Positions 57,401 to 64,000 of a stretch of 64,000 bases of DNA are shown piece by piece (position 1 is the first letter of the stretch; each line of letters opens with the position of its first letter). The stretch spans positions 1 through 64,000 of the IMG/VR virus record IMGVR_UViG_3300032241_003323; one strand, written 5' to 3'. This stretch comes from a virus. The translations under genes were made by a program, and so were the position numbers. The notes beneath the pieces were generated by a model. It had not been told where the DNA came from. It did no database searches and was given only the letters and a program-made list of their open reading frames with translations.

Positions 57401-58429
57401 TTATATACGAAACTTATCACTATAAATATCATCGTCTGAAATATTAAATTCATAAGGAAAATATTCACAAAGACGATCTATTTGCTCACGAGATATTCTA
57501 CGTCCCAAACTACTCATGATCCCAGAAAAATTATTATTTTTCGTGTTAACATCCAATCTTGAGACAAACCAAGATCGCACCTGTTCCAATCCTGGAGAAA
57601 GATCACACTGATCTGGCATAAATCCTAAAATTTCAAAAACATCAAAGGGATCAAGCCAACAATAGCTTGACCATTTATTTCCACGCTCATAAGGCAATGG
57701 AGTTCCTTTAAATGCTATCGTTTCAACAAAATGTAAAATCAATCTAACCCAATTTTTAGCCATCCAAGGAAATAAACAACATTTATTGTCCATAATCCTA
57801 AATTCTATTGTTTTTCTTCTTTTGTTATAATAATGATAAGTATTTACAGTATAATATTTACAAATTCCTAATTTTTTAATTAATTGATCTGGAGGTATTA
57901 ATCCTTCCTCCACATCACTAAACATATCTGTCATCCCAATAAATTGACAATATTGATTCTTTTTTCTACATTCGGGAACAGAATCCATAAAGACAGGCTC
58001 ACATTTAATCCACCATGATAAAACATTAGCAATTTGAACATCTGTTAAATCAGAAACATCTATATGCACATGAAATGAACACCGTTGATCTGCAAGTATT
58101 TTATAATCTTTTTTAAAACTATCAATTACACGACAAAGACTTAAAAGTCCAGTCCAACCTTTTAAAACTGGGGTGCAAACCTCCATTCCGCAACTTCCAT
58201 CCGGTTTTACAATCCAAAAATCATTATAATGATCATTCCTCCATTTGTGAATTACAACCTTTTCTTGAGTAATTTTTTGAACAATATTGCCTATATAATG
58301 TATTCCTTCGGGCAATTTTCCCACCTCATAGCCAACCGGCCTACTTTTCAAATCAAAAGAATTTAATTCAATTTCAACACCAAATCTACGATAATAATTT
58401 AAATTCAATTTCTTTTTATCACAGTCCAT
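57401..58429 (-). CDS. Amidoligase family enzyme
   Basis: 342 residues with the landmarks of the putative amidoligase (Amidoligase_2) family, related to glutamine synthetase-like COOH-NH2 ligases: 'RRFGVEIELNSFD' at the N-terminus, 'SFHVHIDVSDLTDVQIANVLSWWIKCEPVF', and 'YNKRRKTIEFRIMDN' (the R-x-x-T-[IV]-E-[FI]-R block). Such enzymes link amino groups to carboxylates and occur near peptide-modifying or cell-wall genes in bacteria and in large phages. The substrate is unknown. It may ligate an amine to a phage or host protein. Confidence 0.75.
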   Translation of the reverse strand: MDCDKKKLNLNYYRRFGVEIELNSFDLKSRPVGYEVGKLPEGIHYIGNIVQKITQEKVVIHKWRNDHYNDFWIVKPDGSCGMEVCTPVLKGWTGLLSLCRVIDSFKKDYKILADQRCSFHVHIDVSDLTDVQIANVLSWWIKCEPVFMDSVPECRKKNQYCQFIGMTDMFSDVEEGLIPPDQLIKKLGICKYYTVNTYHYYNKRRKTIEFRIMDNKCCLFPWMAKNWVRLILHFVETIAFKGTPLPYERGNKWSSYCWLDPFDVFEILGFMPDQCDLSPGLEQVRSWFVSRLDVNTKNNNFSGIMSSLGRRISREQIDRLCEYFPYEFNISDDDIYSDKFRI

Positions 58430-58529
58430 AGTAATTTTCCAAAAAATTATAATTAAGCAAAATATTATACAAAATTACTACCAATTCATCAATCCCTACC
58501 ATATAATTTGATTGCACAGGAGAAAAATT

Positions 58530-58991
58530 ATGAAATGTCTGCTTATAGAAACCAAAGACAATCGAAAATTTGTCACACATGAAAAAAATTTCATACAACT
58601 TATTGAATTCTCAAAAGCATTTAATGCTCAAATTTCTACAGTAAAGCTAGAAGAAGGAACAGTTTTAGAATTAGAAGAACTGGCTCCTGCAATTTGTGAT
58701 CCAAATTACAAAAAAACCAAATTACAATATGAAATTATTGAAACAAAAGTATTATCAGCCATCAAATCAAGAAATGAAATGTTGGAAGTTGCAAATAAAA
58801 TAAAAAAATATATCTCTGATGAATTTTCAAACAAAAAATCTGTTAGTCTTAAAAATCTAAAAAAAGAATTTAAAAGCTATAAACTTAGTGATGCTGCACT
58901 GTGTAATCATATTCGACGTGTAAAAATGGAAATGGAAAGAAATGGATATAAATTCCACAAAATCGGAGTTGGAGAATACCAAACACAATAA
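58530..58991 (+). CDS. Hypothetical protein, possible winged-helix C-terminus
   Basis: 153 residues from the ATG at 58530 (AGGAGA six bases upstream). The N-terminal half has 'LEEGTVLELEELAPAICDPNYKKTK'; the C-terminal half is a helix-turn-helix-like region ('KSVSLKNLKKEFKSYKLSDAALCNHIRRVKMEMERNGYKFHKIG'), typical of a small winged helix. Probably a DNA-binding regulator. A TATAAT-like box lies at 58502 but no good -35 was found. Confidence 0.6.
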   Translation: MKCLLIETKDNRKFVTHEKNFIQLIEFSKAFNAQISTVKLEEGTVLELEELAPAICDPNYKKTKLQYEIIETKVLSAIKSRNEMLEVANKIKKYISDEFSNKKSVSLKNLKKEFKSYKLSDAALCNHIRRVKMEMERNGYKFHKIGVGEYQTQ

Positions 58992-59107
58992 TTTTAAATC
59001 TTTAAAATAAAAATTATTGATACAATTCAAAAAATTTTCAATTAGAAAAGATTTAATAGAATATATATATAAGAAAGGAATCCTTTTAATTCTAACAGGA
59101 GAGAACT

Positions 59108-59332
59108 ATGGCGAATTATCAAGTTAACTTGACCCCAAGCTTAATCAATCTAGGAACCGAAGGTAGCCTAGACACCTCAATTGTAAACGGTGCTTCAATT
59201 CAACGCACCTATGTTGACCTAGATGTCGTTACAAACTCTGGTCGTAAAAAAGTTGGTCGTCTTAAAGATGGCGAAACATTCAACGATACAATTGTTGGAC
59301 TCGGTGGTTACGAAGACATTACAGCTCTTTGA
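59108..59332 (+). CDS. Small strongly expressed protein
   Basis: 74 residues with a strong Shine-Dalgarno (AGGAGA) before the ATG. Beta-rich, small residues, 'GRKKVGRLKDGETFNDTIVGLGGYEDITAL'. Alone on the plus strand, with its own terminator. Like the 3909 product it has the look of an abundant virion or decoration protein, but no family is recognised. Confidence 0.6.
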   Translation: MANYQVNLTPSLINLGTEGSLDTSIVNGASIQRTYVDLDVVTNSGRKKVGRLKDGETFNDTIVGLGGYEDITAL

Positions 59333-59352
59333 TTTTAATGCAACCCAAACAA

Positions 59353-59382
59353 AAAAAGCCCCAGAGCAATCTGGGGCTTTTT
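59353..59382. terminator. Bidirectional terminator
   Basis: AAAAAGCCCCAGA and TCTGGGGCTTTTT form a 13-bp perfect stem with a four-base loop, with A and T runs on both sides. It serves the small plus-strand gene and the converging recA gene. Confidence 0.9.
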
Positions 59383-59388
59383 TTGTTT

Positions 59389-60627
59389 TTATCCTTCTAA
59401 TTCTTCATCAATATCATCATCATCGTCTTCATCAACAACATCATTAACTTCAATATTAGAATCATCTTCTGGTCTAAAATTTATAGCCTCCTGATAAGGC
59501 TCTAAATAATCAACCACTTGTTCTGATGAAGTTGCATCAATCAATGCTGGACATTTAAGAAGAATATCCATAGGAACATCATTGCGATCCATGCTGGCTT
59601 TGAACTTAATTTCAGATCCACCAGCCCAAGGTTCCTTAACAGCAAAATTTCCAGAACCTTTTATTTCAATCCGATCTGCATCCAAAAGACAGCTTAGAAG
59701 GCCGCTAATTGGATTAATCCCCTTATCAAACAACAATTGAATGTTATCTGATTCTACAAATGGCCTATGAGTTTTGTTTTTAACATTTTTCAACTTAACA
59801 TTAATTCCAAGAATTTTCTTTTTCTTGGCTGTTACCTTTTTTTCAATCTTCATTTGCGTCTTCGTTTCGAGTCTGCATGAAGCATAGAAAGGCAAAGCGT
59901 TGCCGCCACCAGCAGTCGTTTTGGCTTGCATTCCCATAGGAGCAAAGCCACCAATCTTATCACGAGTTTGATTAAGAATGATTACTGTTGCATTCTTTTG
60001 TTCCATTACTGTATTTAGCTTACGAAACTCCCTAGAACAGATCTTTGCACGTTCTCCTGGTTGTTCGTTACCACCTACAATTTTCTTAAATTCTGCTGCT
60101 GTATAATTTTCTGGAAGTTTAACTTCTCTAAGTTCTCTTTCAGATGGAGAAACACCAATCGAATCATAAACAATTACAATTGGTGTTTCCATTGGAACTT
60201 TTTCTCTTGCAACCTCAATAACCTTATACATTTTAGAAAAAACTTGTTCAAGCGATTGAGGAGTATGCCTTACAATTCTCTTCAAATTACAATGCGAAGC
60301 TTTTTGAATAAACTCTTTATTTGCACTATTTTCACAATCCATTAAAACTGCAATACCTTTTGCACGTTGTGTTCCAAATAAAATATTCGCCCCAATCAAA
60401 GATTTAGAAGAGGAGTTTGGACCATAAATCTCTGTAAGCTTTCCTCCTGGAATGCCTCCAGTAATAAATTGACCAGAGCAAATATAGTTAAGTGCCAGAC
60501 TACCTGTATCAACAAAATATTTAATAGAATCAATATTATCTAGAACATCACCACCAGTTGTCTCTGCCAGTTCTTCAAAAAAATTATCACTAACGTGAGA
60601 ATCAGCCGCTGCTTTCTTCTTAGCCAT
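59389..60627 (-). CDS. recA: RecA/UvsX family recombinase
   Basis: 412 residues. Walker A is 'EIYGPNSSSKS' (GPxxxxKS/T), Walker B-like 'PIVIVYDSIG', and L2-type region 'GGFAPMGMQAKTTAGGGNALPFYASCRLE'. Other blocks: 'GKLTEIYG', 'AVLMDCENSANKEF' and the C-terminal domain. The tail is very acidic (several Asp/Glu runs, 'DVVDEDDDDDIDEELEG'), as in RecA and UvsX, and may control filament loading. It coats single-stranded DNA for strand exchange, recombination-dependent replication and repair. It sits next to the SSB gene. GAGG lies before the ATG. Confidence 0.94.
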   Translation of the reverse strand: MAKKKAAADSHVSDNFFEELAETTGGDVLDNIDSIKYFVDTGSLALNYICSGQFITGGIPGGKLTEIYGPNSSSKSLIGANILFGTQRAKGIAVLMDCENSANKEFIQKASHCNLKRIVRHTPQSLEQVFSKMYKVIEVAREKVPMETPIVIVYDSIGVSPSERELREVKLPENYTAAEFKKIVGGNEQPGERAKICSREFRKLNTVMEQKNATVIILNQTRDKIGGFAPMGMQAKTTAGGGNALPFYASCRLETKTQMKIEKKVTAKKKKILGINVKLKNVKNKTHRPFVESDNIQLLFDKGINPISGLLSCLLDADRIEIKGSGNFAVKEPWAGGSEIKFKASMDRNDVPMDILLKCPALIDATSSEQVVDYLEPYQEAINFRPEDDSNIEVNDVVDEDDDDDIDEELEG

Positions 60628-60662
60628 TTTAATAAACCTCTATAAATTTTTACAAAAAAAAT

Positions 60663-60693
60663 TAGAGAGGGAAACATTAAATTCCCCTCTCTA
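60663..60693 (-). terminator. Rho-independent terminator after the SSB gene
   Basis: TAGAGAGGG and CCCTCTCTA form a 9-bp perfect stem; the minus strand continues AATTTTTTTTG. It separates the SSB gene from recA, so recA should have its own promoter or depend on read-through. Confidence 0.8.
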
Positions 60694-60704
60694 TAACCAG
60701 TTAA

Positions 60705-61691
60705 TCAAAGACCAGCAAGCTCACTCATAAAGTCTTCGTCAGCCAACTGCTCTTCTTCCTTGTAATAAGAATTTGTAGAAGAAGTAGTAACTGCTAATTC
60801 TTCACGAACAGTATTAGAAACTGTTGACGATGGCTCTTCACGTTTAGCAGAACGGAATTCACTCAAATCATCATCTTCTTCTGAATCTCCTTCTTTTACC
60901 ATGCCCAAATGAACACGAAGAGCATGTTTAAGTTCATCAGGAGTTTTAATGCTCCTGAGAGCTTGGAGATCATGAAGGTTTTCAATCCAAGTTTTAAGGT
61001 TTTCTGGAGATCCGGCAGGAGAAACACCTTCAAACTTTGATTGATCATAGTTTGGATATTCACTTCCACCGCCACCCTTAACAACCTTCTTAATGAGCTT
61101 GAAATCACGCCCATTAATTGGATGTGTGATGTCTCCCAATGCTTCTTCGCCAGTGGATTCATCACCTAACATCGCACGAAGAATTCTTGCATGCGTTGTT
61201 TTTCCGCAAGAAAAGATCTTAGGACCAACGTTTTTATGAATTTCGTTAGTCTTGAAATCTTTCTCCGAACGAACTATTACATTGTAGTAATATCGCTCAA
61301 CAGGTTTAATTTCACGAGCCTGATTTTGCAAATCATCTTTGGCCTTTCCATTCAAGGCTTCAGATTTTTGCCATGTATCAGAATAATACTTACAGATAAT
61401 ACAATCGCCCTGCCATCGTGGGCCTTTATCTGTATGAACAAGAACCTTTGGGCAGTGATAGGCTCTCTTCTTATTAGTTGTCGGGTTGTTTAAGGTGTGT
61501 GTTCGAGTAGCACAATAATGCTTTCCTCCCTTTTTGCGGGGAAGAATTCTCATCAACACAAAACCATCTCGATCAGGCATTCTGACAAATTTTTGCAAAT
61601 AATCGTCAGAGTTATTAGCGTTGGACTGAGATGAAACTCTTTGATATTCCTGTTGCATCTCATTTAGGTCTAGTGATTCGTAGTCTGCCAA
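60705..61691 (-). CDS. T4 gp32-like single-stranded DNA-binding protein
   Basis: About 328 residues from a TTG at 61691 with GGAG six bases upstream; the longer open frame to 61739 has no site. The core matches T4 gp32: 'LMRILPRKKGGKHYCATRTHTL' on the DNA-binding face and a zinc site H-x-C...C-x-x-C: 'AYHCPKVLVHTDKG...GDCIICKYY'. The acidic Ser/Asp-rich C-terminus (from about residue 270) fits the protein-interaction tail. It coats single-stranded DNA in replication and recombination. A TATAAATA box lies 76 bases upstream of the start. Confidence 0.88.
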   Translation of the reverse strand: MADYESLDLNEMQQEYQRVSSQSNANNSDDYLQKFVRMPDRDGFVLMRILPRKKGGKHYCATRTHTLNNPTTNKKRAYHCPKVLVHTDKGPRWQGDCIICKYYSDTWQKSEALNGKAKDDLQNQAREIKPVERYYYNVIVRSEKDFKTNEIHKNVGPKIFSCGKTTHARILRAMLGDESTGEEALGDITHPINGRDFKLIKKVVKGGGGSEYPNYDQSKFEGVSPAGSPENLKTWIENLHDLQALRSIKTPDELKHALRVHLGMVKEGDSEEDDDLSEFRSAKREEPSSTVSNTVREELAVTTSSTNSYYKEEEQLADEDFMSELAGL

Positions 61692-61766
61692 GTTAATCTC
61701 CAGTCGTTTGAAAGTTATAGAACGCAAACAAAAAGTCAAAGTAACATTCTTTTGCGTTCGTGGGTT

Positions 61767-61774
61767 TATTTATA
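61767..61774 (-). promoter_or_regulatory. T4-type late promoter box TATAAATA
   Basis: Perfect TATAAATA on the minus strand, 76 bases before the proposed SSB start codon, in a 171-base intergenic gap. Such spacing is normal for a gene with a leader. That an SSB gene uses a late box is plausible, since T4 gene 32 has several promoters. Confidence 0.45.
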
Positions 61775-61862
61775 GTTTATATCGGCAGGTGAATCAATAG
61801 TTTCCAAATTATTTTTATTTTTTTATATTTACATCAAAATATTTTTATTTACATCAAAACTT

Positions 61863-62267
61863 TTAAACTTCTGACCCTTGGGTATCTAATGCTTTTTTGT
61901 GAAGAGCATCCATTTTTTCTTTAATTGTCAAGTGCCCTTCAGACTCTAATTCTTGATTAGCTTTTTCACGACTGGCTTGTTCCATTTCATATTCCTGCTC
62001 AAGTGCCTCTAGAATCTCCATATTCTTTTTTAACTTTTCTGTAATAGCTTGAGATCTAGCCTCATCTCTCTTCAAAGCAAGTTCTGGATTATTGATAATT
62101 GGAACCGGCTTTCCATATACCATTTCTTGTAATTCTTTTTCTTTTTTCTGTTCTTCGATGGCCATTTTTCTTTCCTTTCTCATCTTTTCTTTTTGGAAAA
62201 GACTTTTTGCACGAACGTTTCTTTCTCTTTCTTTTTTCTTTTGCTGCTTCTTTTGTTGACTTGCCAT
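61863..62267 (-). CDS. Lys/Glu-rich coiled-coil protein
   Basis: 134 residues, with AGGA before the ATG. A very basic first half (Lys/Arg/Gln runs, 'QQKKQQKKKERERNVRAKSLFQKEKMRKERKM') and a second half of amphipathic helix ('EILEALEQEYEMEQASREKANQELE'). It may be a scaffold, prohead core or nucleic-acid-binding protein. Near the capsid gene, so a head-assembly role is plausible but unproven. Confidence 0.55.
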   Translation of the reverse strand: MASQQKKQQKKKERERNVRAKSLFQKEKMRKERKMAIEEQKKEKELQEMVYGKPVPIINNPELALKRDEARSQAITEKLKKNMEILEALEQEYEMEQASREKANQELESEGHLTIKEKMDALHKKALDTQGSEV

Positions 62268-62359
62268 TTTTATTCCTATTTTTTACGAAGGGTCAAATTT
62301 TATTATATAATAAAAAATAACCTACCACAAAGAAAATTAATTTTAAAATATAATTTTTA

Positions 62360-63154
62360 TTACCGTCTTCTAATGTCTGGCATGTCTGGCTCCATATTGG
62401 CCCCTCCCCAATAAAGTTTCCCACCGTCTCTTTGTTGTTGATTTTGAGAAAATCCCAACTCTTTATCGCCAAACAAATTAGTATTAGGAACAAAATATTT
62501 ATCAGAAACCAATTGATCTCTGCCATTGTCGTCAAGAACCAAATATGCCTCTCCACCCATTGGAAGACTTCTCTTTTCAAAAATTGGATATTTTTTGTCA
62601 GGAGTTAAACGTAAATTCTTCTGTTTGATTTCTTGCATGTGATGTAATTCAGGACAAAATATCATCAAATCTACAGGGCGACGTGGACGATTTTGTTCAT
62701 GAGGATGAATTGAAACAGATTGTTGTGTATTGGTATTTTGATTAACAACCGAATACTTTTCCACAAAATCACGCATAGGATCAGGAACAGGATGCTGGAA
62801 AGGAGCAGGATGATGCGTTTGTGCAGGAGAAATTGTCACATTTTGAAATATGTCTTGAACAATAACTGAAGAAGAATCTTCACCACCTCCATCAAATAAA
62901 AACTTTTTATTTTTAAGTATTATTCCACCTTTGGCCTCTTTAAAGCTTATTGGCTTACGTGACAATTCAAAAACTTCGACATCAACAATCCAAACATCTC
63001 GACGAGCAAGTTGTGCCATAATAGCACCTGCCAACTTTTCTAAAGAAACATCATCAAAAGGGTCTCCAACCTTCTTTTTGAAAACTTTTACTTCGTCTCG
63101 GTTGTAACCATCTTCTGTTCGCTCATAAAATTGATAAGAAACTTCGTAACCCAT
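62360..63154 (-). CDS. Conserved hypothetical protein, likely virion-associated
   Basis: 264 residues; the ATG overlaps the stop of the capsid-like gene (TAATG), so translation is coupled. The N-terminal 70 residues form a compact alpha/beta unit ('GYEVSYQFYERTEDGYNRDEVKVFKKKVGDPFDD'), followed by a strand-rich part, a Pro/His-rich linker ('PAQTHHPAPFQHPVPDPMRDF') and a basic-aromatic tail ('YLVLDDNGRDQLVSDKYFVP'). Conserved wording of this type occurs in large-phage proteins as far as I recall. A head or tail connector role is inferred from position. Confidence 0.55.
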   Translation of the reverse strand: MGYEVSYQFYERTEDGYNRDEVKVFKKKVGDPFDDVSLEKLAGAIMAQLARRDVWIVDVEVFELSRKPISFKEAKGGIILKNKKFLFDGGGEDSSSVIVQDIFQNVTISPAQTHHPAPFQHPVPDPMRDFVEKYSVVNQNTNTQQSVSIHPHEQNRPRRPVDLMIFCPELHHMQEIKQKNLRLTPDKKYPIFEKRSLPMGGEAYLVLDDNGRDQLVSDKYFVPNTNLFGDKELGFSQNQQQRDGGKLYWGGANMEPDMPDIRRR

Positions 63155-64000
63155 TATTCCTCACTTTCTTGCAATTCTTTTTCTGTATCTTCTAATGGAG
63201 TTAAATCTGGCAAGTTTTCCATTTTAATTGTTCCATAAAAATTTGAATTTATAAGTTTTTTGCCATAAGTCATAAAAACTTCAGATGGTTCAGAATCCTC
63301 TGAAATAACCGGACAATCTAAAACAAATGGAGAATATATATATCCACTTAAATAATTGTTATGTAAATCTTTAAGACCTAACAATATATTTCCAGATGGT
63401 GCCAAACAATCTTCAAAAATAAATAATTTTTTATTTAATTTGCCAATGTAATTAACGCCATCATCCAAATAATCAAAATTATCTTCTTTTTTTTCTATAT
63501 ATTTATCTAAAATTTTTACAATCAAAGAACTTGTGACCACCCAAGTGGCCTCTTTTCCAAAACATTTAGCCGCAATATAAGCACCCATTCCTTCAATAAG
63601 AGAAAGCAAATGATCTTCATCTTTGTAGTCATAAACTACAGATTTATCAGCATTTGCTGAAATATCTCTAATTATTTCTCGTGTTATTTCATTTCTAACA
63701 TTATTTACAAAATATTCTATCGCTGCACATTCAGCATCAAGCCCCAGAACAAAACTTTCACCCATAAATTTAAAATTTCTATCATTGTAATCGGGCTTTT
63801 CCCAAAAAGTAGCGAATCTTCTGCGATTGCTGGAAACAATATGAGAATTCATTCTTCCATCAAAACCAAAAGAATAAACATTCTGTTGAACTTCACTTAA
63901 CGGCTGAACAGATACAAGATCATTTCCTATAAAATTATTTGAAAATAACCTGCGAATTATTGGAACAGAAACTCTTATCCATTGCTTAAAATAATATTTT
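63154..64000 (-). CDS. gp23-like major capsid protein, 5' end cut by the window edge
   Basis: The frame is open to the right edge, so the ATG at 63852 is internal and this is the C-terminal 281 residues or so. Landmarks of T4 gp23-type capsid proteins: 'WIRVSVPIIRRLFSNNFIGNDLVSVQPLSEV' (RRxFPN-like start of the HK97-fold E-loop region), 'LGLDAECAAIEYFVNNVRNEITREIIRDIS' (spine helix) and a terminal 'GYIYSPFVLDCPVISEDSEPSEVFMTYGKKL' (P-domain end with 'YSP'). A vertex or paralogous capsid protein (gp24-like) is the alternative. Downstream genes overlap it by one base. Confidence 0.7.
   Translation of the reverse strand, partial: KYYFKQWIRVSVPIIRRLFSNNFIGNDLVSVQPLSEVQQNVYSFGFDGRMNSHIVSSNRRRFATFWEKPDYNDRNFKFMGESFVLGLDAECAAIEYFVNNVRNEITREIIRDISANADKSVVYDYKDEDHLLSLIEGMGAYIAAKCFGKEATWVVTSSLIVKILDKYIEKKEDNFDYLDDGVNYIGKLNKKLFIFEDCLAPSGNILLGLKDLHNNYLSGYIYSPFVLDCPVISEDSEPSEVFMTYGKKLINSNFYGTIKMENLPDLTPLEDTEKELQESEE

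Noticed and set aside
1-64000. tRNA genes
   Set aside because: No cloverleaf with a TTCGA-type T loop and matching acceptor stem was noticed when reading the gaps; a tRNAscan run would be decisive.

Overview
This window is part of the genome of a very large tailed phage of the T4-like (contractile tail) supergroup that infects a Gram-negative bacterium. The evidence is as follows. The right edge carries a partial gp23-like capsid gene. There is a T4-type zinc-containing single-strand binding protein, a RecA/UvsX recombinase, a T4-like dNMP kinase and T4-style TATAAATA late promoter boxes. At least seven proteins begin with a motif like the capsid-targeting peptide of T4 internal head proteins. 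Genes are tightly packed, mostly on the minus strand, strongly AT-rich, and often overlap by ATGA or TAATG. No tRNA genes, integrase or transposase were recognised. A heptose-activating enzyme and heptosyltransferase-like proteins point to an LPS-bearing host.

Layout. 0-5 kb: virion-like and small unknown proteins. 5-10 kb: a translation cluster (peptide deformylase, an RHH regulator, ribosomal protein bS21), two glycosyltransferase-like paralogues, a zinc-ribbon protein and a DHH phosphoesterase. 10-21 kb: the catalytic subunit of a bacterial-type replicase (DnaE), split into two genes, with an AAA+ ATPase, a glycosyltransferase-methyltransferase fusion and a His/Asp/Met-repeat protein between them. 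21-24 kb: a large receptor-binding or tail-spike protein and an NlpC/P60-type enzyme. 24-31 kb: a ClpP, SpoVR, YeaH and PrkA block, which is a bacterial stress/sporulation module. 31-43 kb: FmdB-like protein, HldE, ThyX, an S53 protease, HNH nucleases and many unknowns. 43-48 kb: a CRISPR-Cas island. 48-54 kb: small head-targeted proteins, a TnsA-like nuclease, dNMP kinase and a Ski2-like helicase. 54-57 kb: a possible RNA-end-repair cluster (CCA-adding enzyme, 2H phosphoesterase, GNAT). 57-64 kb: amidoligase, RecA, gp32-like SSB and the capsid gene.

The most striking system is a compact type V CRISPR locus at 42.9-47.4 kb. It has one large RuvC effector of Cas12i size, a 16-repeat array whose repeat has the Cas12i-type 3' hairpin, a recognisable sigma70 promoter facing the array, and an isolated repeat-like element in the 5' leader of the effector gene. 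No cas1, cas2 or cas4 is visible. Other notable points are the duplicated junction in the split DnaE, the shared N-terminal head-targeting motif on unrelated enzymes, and several genes whose TATAAATA-like box sits 4-5 nt before the start codon without a Shine-Dalgarno, which predicts leaderless late mRNAs.

Three places look frame-disrupted (around 20,646, 42,445 and possibly 54,730). They may be assembly indels, decay or programmed frameshifts. Family names come from motif recognition only; no database search was run.
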